A DNA stretch of 64,000 bases, taken from Allopusillimonas soli (GTDB lineage Bacteria; Pseudomonadota; Gammaproteobacteria; Burkholderiales; Burkholderiaceae_B). Position 1 is the first letter of the stretch, and each line of letters opens with the position of its first letter. Of this stretch, positions 1 through 13,770 are shown in pieces. The notes under the pieces were generated by a model. It did no database searches and was not told where the DNA came from. It saw only the letters and a program-made list of their open reading frames with translations. Both the position numbers and the translations under genes were made by a program. Location: the NCBI RefSeq assembly GCF_004153445.1, contig NZ_SDQC01000008.1:31421-95420 (forward strand). The letters run 5' to 3'.

Positions 1-864
1 GCCAGCTTCCGAACGAAAGCACGGCGTATGAGCGGTAAGACGCAGCGGCAAGTCCTGCAACGGCACGATGGTGTCACGCACCGACCCCGCCAGCGTGATC
101 TCGGATGTGGAGATCAGATAGAGATCGTCCGCGCTATCCTGGTCTTCATCGGGCATGGAGCCTTCTCCGCCTTTGGTCACCCAGAACATATCGTCTTTGA
201 ATTTCGGCAATTGGCCTGTACCGAACAATGTGGCGCTATTGACAATATAAGGGGTATAGCACTCGGTGTAGCCGTGCTCGCCGGTCTGCAGGTCCAGCAT
301 GAATTGCGTCAGCGCCCTGTGCAGCCGTGCCAGGGAGCCTCTCAGCATCATGAAACGCGCGCCGGCAAGCTTGCGCGCGGTCTCGAAATCAAGCCCCAGT
401 GGTTCGCCGACTGCCACATGGTCACGAGGGCTGAAGGCCAAAGGCTGGGGCAGGCCGCGCTCATCGGTCGCCATGCCTGGCGGCAGCCATCGGCGCTGCT
501 CGACATTATCGTTTTCGTCTTTGCCTGTGGGTACACTGTCGTGCGGCAGATTGGGAATGGTCATGAGCCAGTCATTCAGCTCGCCCTGCACGGCGGCCAG
601 GTCTTGCTCCAGCTCCTTGAGACGCGCGGGAATCTGCTGCGACTCCGCCATTTCCTCGCTGGCGTCTTCCCCTTTTGACTTCAGTTGGCCTATGAGCCGG
701 GATATCGCATTACGGCGCGCCTGCAGGGCCTCGGTCTCGACCTGGACGGACTTGCGCCGCGCTTCCAGCTGATTGAACCGCTCGACATCGAAGTCGATAC
801 CGCGTACTGCCAGGGCCTGCGTAACCGAAGGCAGATCTTTGCGCAACTGATTGGGGTCTAGCAT
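1..864 (-). CDS. serS: Seryl-tRNA synthetase, C-terminus cut by window edge
   Basis: Cytoplasmic class II synthetase that charges tRNA-Ser with serine. Reading leftward from ATG at 864 the product begins MLDPNQLRKDLPSVTQAL, followed by the long two-helix coiled-coil arm that clamps the tRNA. The catalytic core then starts, including a motif-2 segment ending in a PCFRSEAG-like sequence at the window edge. Only the first 288 or so codons are present. It lies downstream of rarA in the same direction. The identity rests on the strongly recognisable N-terminal arm plus the start of the core. Confidence 0.93.
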   Translation of the reverse strand, partial: MLDPNQLRKDLPSVTQALAVRGIDFDVERFNQLEARRKSVQVETEALQARRNAISRLIGQLKSKGEDASEEMAESQQIPARLKELEQDLAAVQGELNDWLMTIPNLPHDSVPTGKDENDNVEQRRWLPPGMATDERGLPQPLAFSPRDHVAVGEPLGLDFETARKLAGARFMMLRGSLARLHRALTQFMLDLQTGEHGYTECYTPYIVNSATLFGTGQLPKFKDDMFWVTKGGEGSMPDEDQDSADDLYLISTSEITLAGSVRDTIVPLQDLPLRLTAHTPCFRSEAG

Positions 865-954
865 AAATGAACCGGATAATGAAACGAAAAAAAGAGGCTG
901 AACGAAGAATTTTACCCGCAAGCCCATAAACAGGCTCAAGCCTATGAAAACAGG

Positions 955-2370
955 CTAGCTGCCGCCTTTCTTTGCAGCTTCCTCATCCAGCTGCCGCAGA
1001 AAAGCCATTTTCTCGGCAATTTTTCCCTCAAGGCCGCGGGATACCGGCCGGTACCAGTTGGGCTTTCCCATTCCCTCCGGCAGATAGGTTTCGCCCGCGG
1101 CATAGCCATGTGGTTCGTCATGCGCGTAGCGGTAGGCATGCCCGTATCCCAGTTCTTTCATGAGTCGGGTGGGCGCATTACGAAGATGGACGGGCACGCT
1201 GCGCGAGGTGTCTTGGCGAACAAAGGCGCGGGCCTGGTTATAAGCCATGTAGCCCGCATTGCTCTTGGCCGCGACGGACAGATAAATGACGGCCTGCCCC
1301 AGCGCCAGCTCGCCTTCAGGCGAACCAAGACGCTCGTATGTGGCAGCCGCATCGTTGGCGATCTGGATGGCGCGTGGATCGGCCAGCCCTACGTCTTCCC
1401 AGGCCATGCGCACAATGCGACGCGAGAGGTAGCGGGCATCCGCGCCCCCATCCAGCATACGGCAAAGCCAGTACAGGGCGGCATCGGGATCGGACCCCCG
1501 CACAGACTTGTGCAATGCGCTGATCTGGTCGTAGAAGGCGTCGCCGCCTTTATCAAAGCGGCGAAGATTCTGCGACAGCGCGGTTTCGAGCCATGCGCTG
1601 TCAACCAGGTCGCGGCCCGCGGACAGCGCCGATTCGGAAACCACCTCCATGGCATTGATAACGCGGCGCGCATCGCCGTCGGCCCACTGCGCCAATTGCT
1701 CCCTGGCTGCCGGATCAAGACGCAACGCCGCCACGCCCGCAGGCGCCCCACCCTCTTCGGGCTTGCCGCCAGAGGATGCATCAACGGCTGCATCGGGGGC
1801 AGCAACGCCCTCGCCGTTGATAATATCCAAGGCCCTGTCGATGAGCTGCTGCAGTTCGTCTTCGGACAACGACTGCAGCACATAGACGCGTGCGCGCGAC
1901 AGCAGCGCGGAATTGACTTCGAACGAGGGATTTTCCGTCGTGGCGCCAATAAAGGTGAACAGTCCGCTTTCAACGTAGGGCAGAAAAGCGTCCTGCTGCG
2001 CCTTGTTGAAGCGGTGTACTTCATCTACGAAGAGAATGGTGCGTCGCCCCTGCCCCTGGGCCACCTGCGCGGCGGCCACCGCATCGCGAATATCCTTGAC
2101 CCCGCCCAGAACGGCCGAAATGGCAATGAAGTGAGCGTCGAAGCCGTCGGCCATGAGCCGCGCCAGCGTGGTCTTTCCAACGCCCGGCGGTCCCCAGAAA
2201 ATCATGGAATGCGGGCGGCCAGACTCGAAGGCCACACGCAACGGCTTGCCGGCGCCAAGCAAATGCTGCTGGCCAACGACTTCCGACAGCGTCCGCGGCC
2301 GCATCCGTTCAGCCAGCGGCGCATGGACGCCCGCGCCGGGCGAGGAGAAAAGGTCGCCAGCCGCTGCCAT
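955..2370 (-). CDS. rarA: Replication-associated recombination protein A (AAA+ ATPase)
   Basis: RarA/MgsA acts at stalled replication forks as a clamp-loader-like AAA+ ATPase. The 471-residue product has the usual family length. It carries Walker [10 protein letters not shown] at about residues 60-68 and Walker [11 protein letters not shown] at about 112-121. The sensor and lid region follows, with a C-terminal tetramerisation domain that includes the [21 protein letters not shown] segment. It sits between lolA and serS, reading the same way, 5 bp after lolA, so it is probably in the ftsK-lolA-rarA-serS operon. A low-complexity insert (about residues 192-216, rich in Ala, Gly and Pro) interrupts the lid domain; it is probably a disordered loop. 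Confidence 0.95.
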   Translation of the reverse strand: MAAAGDLFSSPGAGVHAPLAERMRPRTLSEVVGQQHLLGAGKPLRVAFESGRPHSMIFWGPPGVGKTTLARLMADGFDAHFIAISAVLGGVKDIRDAVAAAQVAQGQGRRTILFVDEVHRFNKAQQDAFLPYVESGLFTFIGATTENPSFEVNSALLSRARVYVLQSLSEDELQQLIDRALDIINGEGVAAPDAAVDASSGGKPEEGGAPAGVAALRLDPAAREQLAQWADGDARRVINAMEVVSESALSAGRDLVDSAWLETALSQNLRRFDKGGDAFYDQISALHKSVRGSDPDAALYWLCRMLDGGADARYLSRRIVRMAWEDVGLADPRAIQIANDAAATYERLGSPEGELALGQAVIYLSVAAKSNAGYMAYNQARAFVRQDTSRSVPVHLRNAPTRLMKELGYGHAYRYAHDEPHGYAAGETYLPEGMGKPNWYRPVSRGLEGKIAEKMAFLRQLDEEAAKKGGS

Positions 2371-2375
2371 GAGGG

Positions 2376-2991
2376 CTACTGCATTTTCACGACGTCGACA
2401 CCAGCCGGAGGGTCGAAGGTGAAGGTATCGGGACCGAGCGCCGGATTGAGCGTGATATCGGTAAGGTCAATGCGGGTGGTTTGGCCGAAGGCATCCAGCA
2501 ACAGCAGCCGCGCCGGCAATCCATGGAGGAAACCGATGTCCACATGGACAAAGCCCGCATCAGCGCCTTTGGGCGTAGCGCGCATCCAGTCGATGCCATC
2601 GCTGGCCGGCAGCGCCGCGATGGTGAAATTGTCATCCAGCGAGCCCTCGCCGAACAGAATTGCCGCGGGCGATGCGCCGATGGACTGTCCGACCGGCCGT
2701 ACGGTCACCTGCGCCAGGTCGGGATCGTATTGGTAGACCTTCTTGCCATCGGACACAACAAGCTGCTCATAAGGCTTCACGACATGCCAATTGAACTGCC
2801 CCGGGCGCTTGAAGGAAAACGTGCCCGATTCGGCGCCCTGGCTCGGTTGGCCTTTGTCGCTGAGTCGCTGCTGTGTGAATTGGCCCGATGCCGACGGCAC
2901 ATCGGCGATGAACTTGCGCAGCTGAGCCTCGGCGCTCGCCGCATGGGTGGCCAGCGGTGCCAGGGCCAGCGCCGCCACGGCCAGTAGGTGT

Positions 2992-3002
<11 letters not shown>
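2376..3002 (-). CDS. lolA: Outer-membrane lipoprotein carrier protein LolA
   Basis: Periplasmic chaperone that takes lipoproteins released by LolCDE to LolB. The start chosen is ATG at 3002 ([21 protein letters not shown]), giving 208 residues with a clean Sec signal peptide cleaved after THA. A longer open frame from 3104 would put 34 unrelated residues ahead of the signal peptide and is rejected. The mature part contains the [13 protein letters not shown] and [15 protein letters not shown] segments typical of LolA. Its start overlaps the last 11 bp of ftsK, which suggests translational coupling. Confidence 0.93.
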
Positions 3003-7174
<4,172 letters not shown>

Positions 7175-7248
7175 CTCCCCGCTGCTGGCTCCGCCGCGCC
7201 CCAGTCTGGCCGCGAAATATATTTCGCACCGGAACCTGCCCACAAGCC

Positions 7249-7284
7249 AAAAGCCGATATATGCATGCGCATATATCGGCTTTT
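7249..7284. terminator. Bidirectional terminator between Smr gene and sod
   Basis: A perfect 16-bp stem (AAAAGCCGATATATGC and its complement) with a 4-nt loop has an A-tract on one side and a T-tract on the other. It can therefore end transcripts from both convergent genes. The rest of the 7175-7487 gap shows no convincing gene. It also holds a 16-bp palindrome at 7212-7227 (GCGAAATATATTTCGC) of unknown role. Confidence 0.85.
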
Positions 7285-7487
7285 GTGCGTTTATATTTTT
7301 TATGGGACCTGCTGTTTTATTATGTACCGATTACCGGCCTGCCCATGCAGGGCTATGTCTCCTCACCTGCATGGGCAAGATTTTGCATGATATTGCCGCT
7401 CGCGACACTTAGGGAATGCACTAGGTTTATATACATATTCCAGAATAATGCTGATATTCCTTGCCTAACCAGGCTGCAAAAAGAAAC

Positions 7488-8108
7488 TCACGAGCGTGCT
7501 TGGTCGTAGCGGCGCGCCACCTCGGGCCAGTTAATGACATTGTAAAAGGCGCCAATATATTCAGGGCGCCGATTCTGGTATTTCAAGTAATAGGCATGCT
7601 CCCATACATCCAGGCCCAGAACCGGTGTTTTCCCTTCCATGTGTGGACTGTCCTGATTACCGGTGCTTTCCACCGCCAGTTTTCCATCCGCGCCGACAAC
7701 AAGCCAAGCCCAGCCGCTGCCGAACCGGCTCACCGCCGCCTGCGTGAAAGCCTGCCTGAATGCTTCCATTCCGCCCAGTTCGGCCCTTATGGCGCTGGCC
7801 AGCGCGCCATCGGGCTCGCCGCCTCCCTCCGGAGACATGACCGTCCAGAACAAACTGTGGTTGGCATGGCCTCCGCCATTGTTGCGCACTGCGGTTTTCA
7901 CGGAATCCGGCAGATCTTCAATGCGGGCAAGCAATGCTTCGACCGGCTGGTCGTCATTGATGTTTGCGGCTTCGAGCGCGGCATTGAGATTATTCACATA
8001 GGCCTGGTGGTGCCTGGAGTAGTGAATTTCCATTGTCATGGCGTCGATATTGGGTTCCAGCGCGTCGTACGCATAGGGCAACGGCGGCAACGTGTAAGTC
8101 ATGTTCAT
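7488..8108 (-). CDS. sodA: Superoxide dismutase, Mn-type
   Basis: Converts superoxide to hydrogen peroxide and oxygen in the cytoplasm. The 206 residues include the four metal ligands: His29 (EIHYSRHH), His84 (HANHSLFW), Asp167 and His171 ([10 protein letters not shown]). The [10 protein letters not shown] and [10 protein letters not shown] segments are of the manganese type rather than the iron type. Metal choice is inferred from these motifs and could be cambialistic. Translation may start at Met1 or Met3. A Fur-box-like sequence lies about 45 bp upstream. The gene converges with the Smr gene across a shared terminator. Confidence 0.92.
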   Translation of the reverse strand: MNMTYTLPPLPYAYDALEPNIDAMTMEIHYSRHHQAYVNNLNAALEAANINDDQPVEALLARIEDLPDSVKTAVRNNGGGHANHSLFWTVMSPEGGGEPDGALASAIRAELGGMEAFRQAFTQAAVSRFGSGWAWLVVGADGKLAVESTGNQDSPHMEGKTPVLGLDVWEHAYYLKYQNRRPEYIGAFYNVINWPEVARRYDQARS

Positions 8109-8152
8109 TCTCCGTATTGAGCAGCGTGATCGGGGATATTCGTTTCAATATT

Positions 8153-8171
8153 GAAAATAGAAATCATAAGC
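8153..8171. promoter_or_regulatory. Fur-box-like site upstream of sod
   Basis: This 19-mer matches the GATAATGATAATCATTATC Fur consensus at 13 of 19 positions by eye, including AATCAT. Iron repression of Mn-SOD genes is known in other bacteria. The assignment here is tentative. Confidence 0.35.
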
Positions 8172-8268
8172 ATTTAGTATACTCGCTCGCACCAAGTCTG
8201 CCGGATGCTAAACTGCGGCATGTCCAATGCGATCCCCGGGTCCACACCCGTCGTCATGGAGACACAAA

Positions 8269-9564
8269 ATGCCGTCGACGCCAGATCCCGGCGCCCTGCT
8301 CCAGCGCGCGGCCGCAGCGCCGAAACCCACGCTCATGCAGTCCACGCAATGCTGCATTGTCGGCGGCGGCCCTGCGGGCATGATGGCGGGCCTGTTGATG
8401 GCCCGCGCCGGCATAGAAACTGTCGTGCTGGAAAAGCATGGGGATTTCCTGCGAGATTTCCGTGGTGACACGGTTCATCCCTCAACGCTTGAGATACTCG
8501 ACGAGATCGGCCTAAAGGACAAATTCGACGCGTTGCCGCAGCACCGCGTATCGCGGCTGGAAGCGCTGTTTGCGGATGGCCCGCACACCGTGGGCGATTT
8601 CAGCGGGTTGTCACCCTTTCCCTACCTGGCACTCGTACCCCAGTGGGATCTGCTGGACCTTCTGGCGGACGAAGCAAGGCGTCACCATTGCTTTTCCCTC
8701 CATATGAACACCGAAGCCACCGCATTACTGCGCGATGGCGCGCAAGGGCCTGTCTGCGGCGTGGTCGCCAAGACACCCCAGGGAGAACTGCGCATTACGG
8801 CCGATGTGGTCATAGGCTGCGACGGCCGCCGCTCCACATTGCGCGAATCGGCCGGCCTGCAGCCGCGCAATCTCGGAGCGCCCATGGATGTGCTGTGGTT
8901 CCGGCTGACGCGCCAGCCTGCTGACCCGGAGGGCACGTATGGCGTACCAGGCAGGGGCAGCTTCCTGGTCCTGATCAACCGCAATCAATATTGGCAGGCC
9001 GCAGCCGTCATTCCAAAGGGAACCGCTGCGCAATGGCAGGCTCAGCCCATTTCGCGGTTCAAGGCTCTGGTGGCCAGGCGGGCGCCATTTCTGGCTGATC
9101 AAGTGCAGACGATTGCATCGTGGGACGACATCAAATTACTTGAGGTTCGCGTGGATCGGCTCGATTGCTGGCATTGCCCGGGCTTGCTGCTGATCGGCGA
9201 CGCCGCGCACGCCATGTCCCCAATAGGCGGCGTGGGCATTAATCTGGCCATCCAGGACGCAGTGGCGGTCGCGAATATTCTCGGACCGGTTCTAAAGCAA
9301 GGCAATACGCCCGGCAATGACGATCTGGCCGCCGTGCAGGCCAGACGCATGCTGCCAACACGTATTATTCAACGCGTGCAGACACTGGCGCAGCGCCAAC
9401 TGATCGCCCCGGCATTGACTCGGCAAGATGACGGCCAGCCGGTGAAGATTCCAGCGCTTTTGCGCTGGGTGGAGCGCAGCAGATTGTTAACCTCCATTCC
9501 CGCCCGGGTTTTCGGGCTCGGCTTCCGACGTGAACATGTGCATCTCCCGGCCCGAGCACCTTGA
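8269..9564 (+). CDS. FAD-dependent monooxygenase/oxidoreductase
   Basis: A member of the aromatic-hydroxylase flavoprotein superfamily. Counting from ATG at 8269, residues 32-37 hold GGGPAG of the dinucleotide fold, a DFRGDTVHPSTLEIL segment follows, and the second FAD motif is GDAAHAMSPIGGVGIN. The length is 431 residues. The start at 8269 is preceded by GGAG at 8 bp; a longer frame opens at 8227. The substrate cannot be told. The neighbours (sod, adenine deaminase) suggest no pathway. Confidence 0.85.
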   Translation: MPSTPDPGALLQRAAAAPKPTLMQSTQCCIVGGGPAGMMAGLLMARAGIETVVLEKHGDFLRDFRGDTVHPSTLEILDEIGLKDKFDALPQHRVSRLEALFADGPHTVGDFSGLSPFPYLALVPQWDLLDLLADEARRHHCFSLHMNTEATALLRDGAQGPVCGVVAKTPQGELRITADVVIGCDGRRSTLRESAGLQPRNLGAPMDVLWFRLTRQPADPEGTYGVPGRGSFLVLINRNQYWQAAAVIPKGTAAQWQAQPISRFKALVARRAPFLADQVQTIASWDDIKLLEVRVDRLDCWHCPGLLLIGDAAHAMSPIGGVGINLAIQDAVAVANILGPVLKQGNTPGNDDLAAVQARRMLPTRIIQRVQTLAQRQLIAPALTRQDDGQPVKIPALLRWVERSRLLTSIPARVFGLGFRREHVHLPARAP

Positions 9565-9621
9565 CTGTCCGCCGCTATGGCCAGGGTGGCTCACAGGCTC
9601 GCTTGCGCTTAACATGGCGCC

Positions 9622-10656
9622 ATGAGCAACGATACTTCCCTCGCGGGTTTCATCCGCGGGCTGCCCAAGGCGGAGCTGCATCTGCATATAGAGGGCACGC
9701 TCGAACCAGAACTGATCTTCGCCCTCGCCCGGCGAAATGGGATCGCCCTGCCCTATGCATCGGTGGATACGCTGCGGGCAGCCTACCGCTTCAAAGACCT
9801 TCAATCCTTCCTGGACCTCTACTACGCGGGCGCCAGCGTACTCGTCACCGAGGATGACTTCGAGGCCATGACACAGGCCTATCTGGAACGCGCACAGGCC
9901 GATGGCGTCATGCATGCGGAAATCATGTTCGACCCGCAGACCCATACGGCGCGGGGCGTCGCCATGGAGACGATTTTTGCCGGAATGGCCCGCGCGATGC
10001 GCCGCATGCGCGAATCCGCAGGGCTGAGCAGCCGCCTGCTGCTGAGCTTTCTGCGCCATCTGACCGAGCAGGAAGCGATGCAAACACTTGAACAGGCTCT
10101 CCCTCTGCGGGAACGCTACGATGACCTATGGGTAGGCATTGGGCTGGATTCGTCCGAACGGGGCAACCCGCCCGAAAAATTCGTGCGTGTCTTCGAACGG
10201 GCTAGAGGCCTGGGCTTTAGACTGGTGGCGCATGCGGGGGAGGAAGGGCCAGCCTCTTATGTCCGCAATGCACTGGACATGCTGCATGTCGAGCGCATTG
10301 ACCATGGCGTGGCCAGTGAGCAGGATCCTGCGCTCATGCAGCGACTGGTGCGAGCGCAGATACCGCTGACGGTCTGTCCGCTATCCAACTTGAAATTATG
10401 CGTGTTTCCCGATCTGGCGCAGCATAATCTGGCCCGCATGCTACGCCTCGGCGCCATGGTCACGGTGAACTCGGACGATCCCGCCTATTTTGGCGGCTAT
10501 GTCGGGGACAATTATCTCGCCTGCGCGCATGCCCTGGGCCTGACGCGGGCGGAACTTGCCGGGTTGGCCCGTAACAGCATTGCTGCGTCATTCCTGGATG
10601 ACAAGGACAAGCAGCGATGGCTGCATCAGCTTGATGCCTTGATCAAGGAAATTTAG
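9622..10656 (+). CDS. Adenine deaminase-like (adenosine deaminase family)
   Basis: Zinc-dependent amidohydrolase. The metal motif KAELHLHIEGTLEPEL is at residues 16-31 and the core motifs are FRLVAHAGEEGP, ERIDHGV and NSDDPAYFGGY. The ALARRNGIALPY and DFYYAGA-like features match the bacterial adenine-deaminase subgroup of the ADA family, so it probably turns adenine into hypoxanthine in purine salvage. The alternative is adenosine deaminase proper. Its length of 344 residues suits either. It stands alone, 58 bp after the flavoprotein gene. Confidence 0.85.
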   Translation: MSNDTSLAGFIRGLPKAELHLHIEGTLEPELIFALARRNGIALPYASVDTLRAAYRFKDLQSFLDLYYAGASVLVTEDDFEAMTQAYLERAQADGVMHAEIMFDPQTHTARGVAMETIFAGMARAMRRMRESAGLSSRLLLSFLRHLTEQEAMQTLEQALPLRERYDDLWVGIGLDSSERGNPPEKFVRVFERARGLGFRLVAHAGEEGPASYVRNALDMLHVERIDHGVASEQDPALMQRLVRAQIPLTVCPLSNLKLCVFPDLAQHNLARMLRLGAMVTVNSDDPAYFGGYVGDNYLACAHALGLTRAELAGLARNSIAASFLDDKDKQRWLHQLDALIKEI

Positions 10657-10799
10657 TGGCGGCCACACGCCAGAGTCGGGCCAATCCCTCCGCCGCCCCG
10701 CAAACTCGCTTCTTGAAGAAAATCCCGGACAGCGGGACAAGCCGCCGACCGGGATCGGATGCATTCTGCGCCGCACGCGTTTTGCGCATGCGGCGTGTA

Positions 10800-11009
10800 T
10801 CAGGCTGCCTGGATAGACTTGGCCTGCGGACCCTTCTGGCCCTCTGCCACGACAAAGGTCACACGCTGGTTTTCTTCCAGCGACTTGAACCCCGTGCCGA
10901 TGATGTCGCTGTGATGGGCGAACAGGTCTTTGCCGCCATTATCAGGCTTGATGAAGCCGTAGCCCTTTTCGTTGTTGAACCACTTTACAATGCCAGTTTC
11001 CGTTTGCAT
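10800..11009 (-). CDS. Cold-shock domain protein
   Basis: A 69-residue single-domain RNA/DNA-binding protein beginning [20 protein letters not shown]. It has RNP1 (KGYGFI) at residues 15-20 and RNP2 (DLFAHH) at 28-33. The start at 11009 gives the canonical Csp length; an upstream extension to 11132 is non-coding leader, as usual for csp genes. A GC-rich inverted repeat (CGCCGCA with its complement, 10769-10795) follows and could help end transcription. It is divergent from the glycosylase gene. Confidence 0.95.
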   Translation of the reverse strand: MQTETGIVKWFNNEKGYGFIKPDNGGKDLFAHHSDIIGTGFKSLEENQRVTFVVAEGQKGPQAKSIQAA

Positions 11010-11195
11010 TTTTACAATCCCTTGAATTGAACACGAGCTGCCGCCCAGAAAATGACCGTCAAGCTGTAGGATTGGAGCAAAAAAGCACGGAGAGCCTATA
11101 TGGCCGAAACGCTGGATTTTTGTACTAATCACGAACCTGAAAATCAGGCTGGCATACTATAGCCAAGCTGTCTGCACGTCAATACACGAAGCAAA

Positions 11196-11798
11196 GTGAA
11201 ACTTTCACCCCTGCCCCGCGCCTTTTACGACCGGGATACACAACTGGTGGCCCGGGACCTGCTGGGCAAACTACTGGTGCATCGCACCACGAACGGCGCC
11301 GAACGCATCGGCCGCATTGTCGAGGTGGAGGCCTACCTGGGTCCGCACGACCTGGCCGCCCATACCTCCAAGGGTAATACACCCCGCACGCGCGTCATGT
11401 TCGGCCCGCCTGGCCACGCCTACATCTATCTCATTTACGGCATGCATCACTGCATGAACGTCGTCACCGAACCCGACGGTACAGGTGCCGCCGTGCTGCT
11501 GCGCGCACTGGAGCCAGTATCGGGGCTGGATCCGAATACACGCGGTCCGGGGCGGCTTTGCAAAGCGATGGGCATAGACCGCTCGCACTACGGCGCCGAT
11601 CTGTGTGGGCCCGAGCTGTTTCTGACGCGGGATCCACAGCCTCGGCCGCCGCTTGAAATAGCAAACAGCCCGCGTATCGGCGTGGATTATGCCGGCGAAT
11701 GGGCAAAATGCCCCCTGCGCTTCTATATTCAGGGCAATGCCTATGTGTCGCGCGTACCGGGGCCAAGCCGCAGACAACAGAAAAAAAACATGTTATAG
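11196..11798 (+). CDS. DNA-3-methyladenine glycosylase (AAG/MPG family)
   Basis: Base-excision repair enzyme that removes alkylated purines. The 200 residues include ARDLLGKLLVHR, the catalytic-glutamate segment GRIVEVEAYLGPHDLAAH, HAYIYLIYGMHHCMNV and the C-terminal GPGRLC and RIGVDYAGEWA segments of this family. Translation starts at GTG. The gene ends 14 bp before the tRNA-Arg in which the prophage is integrated. Confidence 0.9.
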   Translation: MKLSPLPRAFYDRDTQLVARDLLGKLLVHRTTNGAERIGRIVEVEAYLGPHDLAAHTSKGNTPRTRVMFGPPGHAYIYLIYGMHHCMNVVTEPDGTGAAVLLRALEPVSGLDPNTRGPGRLCKAMGIDRSHYGADLCGPELFLTRDPQPRPPLEIANSPRIGVDYAGEWAKCPLRFYIQGNAYVSRVPGPSRRQQKKNML

Positions 11799-11811
11799 TT
11801 ACGCCTCTTTT

Positions 11812-11888
11812 GCGGCTGTAGCTCAGTTGGATAGAGTACTTGGCTACGAACCAAGGGGTCGTGGGTTCGAATCCTGCCAGCCGCGCCA
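11812..11888 (+). tRNA. tRNA-Arg (anticodon ACG)
   Basis: A 77-nt cloverleaf: acceptor stem GCGGCTG pairs with CAGCCGC, the anticodon arm is CTTGG-CTACGAA-CCAAG, the T-loop is TTCGAAT, and CCA is encoded. Its 3' half from the anticodon arm onward is the phage attachment core, duplicated at 63354-63406. Confidence 0.97.
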
Positions 11889-11892
11889 GAAT
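11840..11892 (+). repeat. attL core (3' half of tRNA-Arg)
   Basis: This 53-bp sequence is identical to 63354-63406. It starts in the anticodon stem and runs 4 bp past the encoded CCA, so integration keeps the tRNA gene intact on the left. Confidence 0.95.
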
Positions 11893-11894
11893 AC

Positions 11895-11920
11895 GGGCGT
11901 CCCGAGAGGGGCGCCCTTTT
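11895..11920 (+). terminator. Phage-borne terminator for tRNA-Arg
   Basis: The stem GGGCGTCCC, loop GAGA and arm GGGGCGCCC (one G-T pair) are followed by TTTT. It lies just inside attL and so belongs to phage DNA. It replaces the chromosomal terminator that now lies past attR at 63433. Confidence 0.75.
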
Positions 11921-11922
11921 GG

Positions 11923-11956
11923 TTTGTGCTATAGAAACGGCTTTGTACTATAGAAA
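11923..11956. promoter_or_regulatory. Probable integrase arm-type sites (left)
   Basis: Two direct copies of TTTGTRCTATAGAAA (14 of 15 identical, starting at 11923 and 11942) lie between attL and int. The TGTACTAT core recurs beside attR. Paired arm sites next to attP cores are typical of lambda-type integrases. The assignment is by position and repeat only. Confidence 0.5.
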
Positions 11957-12107
11957 ATCGACTTATACCAACGGGAACGCCCGGAAAAACCGGCCACCTG
12001 TGATCGGGGGCGACACCAAAAGTAGCGGATATCTTGCAATTATTGCGCACGCCGCGCACTGCCTGGCGCAGCCCCCGCTTCGATCTGTCTTTACGATGCT
12101 GCTCCCA

Positions 12108-13232
12108 TTACGCTATACCCTTCAGTGGTGTGACTTCTTCCGGCCGCCGCCGATAAATTGCCTCTGTCGTGCGGGCGTCAGCGTGAGCCAGCAGCGCCCG
12201 GGCGTGCTCCAGCGTCTTGGCGTCCGATGCGCACTTGGCGCGCAAGTCGTGTTCCGTGAACGACTCCGACACCTTGGTTTCGGCCAAAACGCGCGCCATA
12301 AACCGCTGCCACATGCTATCCCAGCCGCTGGCCTTACCGTCTTCCTCATTGATGTACCCTTCGCCGAATCTGTTACAAAATAAGAACGAAGACAACGCCG
12401 GCCTGACGAATAGCGCCATTTGATACGCCGCGCGTAGTTCGGGCGTCCATTTGTACACGGTGCGCTTGCCGCTACTTTCTGCGGTCTTGTGCCGCTGCAC
12501 GTGAATGCCGTCGTCCTTGATATGCTTGCCCTGCTCCAAGCGCAACAGGTCGGAACGGGCCATACCGGTCATCAGCTTGATACGAATGTACGCCTGGATG
12601 GCCAGCACACTGCCCTTCTTGCGGCGCGACGCCATAGCCAGGACCTCGACCACTTCCCAGTCTTCAATATAGCGGTCGCGGTGGCCCGCGCCTTCCAGTT
12701 CTAGCTCACCTTTGAATGGGTGTTGGTCTATGTACCCCCAAGCAACCGCCTTGGTGAAGGCGTGCGACAGCAGCTCCTTCTCCCGTAGCGCGGTGGTGGG
12801 ACCGCCGGTAATCTTCTTGCGTTCCTTGCCGGTTTTTTCGTCCGTGATGATTTCGGTTTTCTTTTTGCTGCGTTGGTCCACGTACCGATACACCAGCACC
12901 GGTTTCATGGACGTCAGCGCCATGCAGCCGAACACCTTGCGAAGTTGGCGTATCCAAATGGCTTGTTGCTCATGCGTGCTGACGGCCTTGGTTGGCACGA
13001 CTTCCAGTGCGTACCGGTCCAGCAGGTCGCCGATGGTGCGCACACCAATCTGGTTGTCCAGGCGGGCGGCCCATGTCTTGTACGCCTCAGGTAGCGTTTT
13101 GCCCAAACGAAAGGTTTTCCTTCCGTCCCATTGAGCTTCCCGCCCCGGCGGAACTTGGTAGTAGTACGCCTTGTGGGTGTACCGCCAGCGGTCAGGCAAA
13201 CCTCGATTTTCTGAGTTCCGCTTTCTTATCAT
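12108..13232 (-). CDS. int: Tyrosine-recombinase integrase
   Basis: Site-specific recombinase for the tRNA-Arg attachment site. The 374-residue protein (from Met at 13232) has an N-terminal arm-binding and core-binding part. The catalytic domain has Arg in TGMARSDLLRL (near residue 220), HDLRAK near 325 and the nucleophile Tyr in TTEAIYRRR near 360. The start at 13232 overlaps the stop of the upstream DUF4224 gene as ATGA; an in-frame ATG at 13244 is also possible. It is the last gene of the leftward operon and sits 216 bp from attL. Confidence 0.94.
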   Translation of the reverse strand: MIRKRNSENRGLPDRWRYTHKAYYYQVPPGREAQWDGRKTFRLGKTLPEAYKTWAARLDNQIGVRTIGDLLDRYALEVVPTKAVSTHEQQAIWIRQLRKVFGCMALTSMKPVLVYRYVDQRSKKKTEIITDEKTGKERKKITGGPTTALREKELLSHAFTKAVAWGYIDQHPFKGELELEGAGHRDRYIEDWEVVEVLAMASRRKKGSVLAIQAYIRIKLMTGMARSDLLRLEQGKHIKDDGIHVQRHKTAESSGKRTVYKWTPELRAAYQMALFVRPALSSFLFCNRFGEGYINEEDGKASGWDSMWQRFMARVLAETKVSESFTEHDLRAKCASDAKTLEHARALLAHADARTTEAIYRRRPEEVTPLKGIA

Positions 13233-13453
13233 ATTGCGCTCCAATCCGGCTCGACCTCTTTTGGTCTGCGCGCTGATCCATGCAAAACACCGAACACTTG
13301 GCGCACATGCTCACGGAGTACCGCTACCGTATTATCCGCCCGAACCCTGTGTTCGATTCCCATAAATCGCAGCGCCCGTATTTGCGCATCAGAGCGGCTT
13401 CGTCGCGTGAGGTTTTTAACTTCCTCGGGACTTAGAAATATATCTTCGTTCAT
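13229..13453 (-). CDS. DUF4224-like small protein (excisionase-like position)
   Basis: 74 residues beginning MNEDIFLSPEEVKNLTRRSRSDAQIRALR, a pattern shared by DUF4224 phage proteins found just before integrases. Its compact helical N-terminus with several Arg suggests DNA binding. The position next to int suggests an excisionase or directionality role, which is inference. Both ends overlap neighbours by 4 bp. Confidence 0.7.
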   Translation of the reverse strand: MNEDIFLSPEEVKNLTRRSRSDAQIRALRFMGIEHRVRADNTVAVLREHVRQVFGVLHGSARRPKEVEPDWSAI

Positions 13454-13770
13454 AACGTGACTTTCTCCAACTGGCGGGCCGCCTCCATCATCATCTCCAC
13501 CCGCCGCTCCAAACCTCGCACCCGATTGCCCAGGATGCCGGTAGGCGTATGGGTGCAGATATCCATGCCCGATGCCAGATGCACCAGTTCATGCAGCAGA
13601 CCATCATCGGCCACGGCCTCTTGCGCACCGTCTCCGATCAGGTGATAGCAGAGCATGGCCCCGTGCAGGCAGCCAAGGTAATCGCAGCGGGCCCAGCACT
13701 CGTACGGCGATTGTCCCGGTGGCCAGCCGTCGAAATGGTAGGTGTGGCCGCTTTCGGTCACGTATTGCAT
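13450..13770 (-). CDS. Hypothetical phage protein
   Basis: 106 residues, not recognised beyond occurrence in phage early regions. It has an HxxxxxC-rich N-terminal half and a central VADDGLLHELVHLASG segment whose HELVH resembles the HExxH zinc-protease motif. That motif could be fortuitous in so small a protein. The C-terminal third is a charged helix. It is coupled by 4-bp or longer overlaps to both neighbours in the leftward operon. Confidence 0.6.
   Translation of the reverse strand: MQYVTESGHTYHFDGWPPGQSPYECWARCDYLGCLHGAMLCYHLIGDGAQEAVADDGLLHELVHLASGMDICTHTPTGILGNRVRGLERRVEMMMEAARQLEKVTL

Noticed and set aside
1108..2736. 542-codon open frame on the plus strand
   Set aside because: Lies antisense to rarA and lolA. 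GC-rich codon bias makes long shadow frames, and it has no recognisable protein features.
7212..7227. 16-bp palindrome GCGAAATATATTTCGC as an operator
   Set aside because: It lies downstream of both convergent genes and no partner site was seen; left as an unexplained palindrome.
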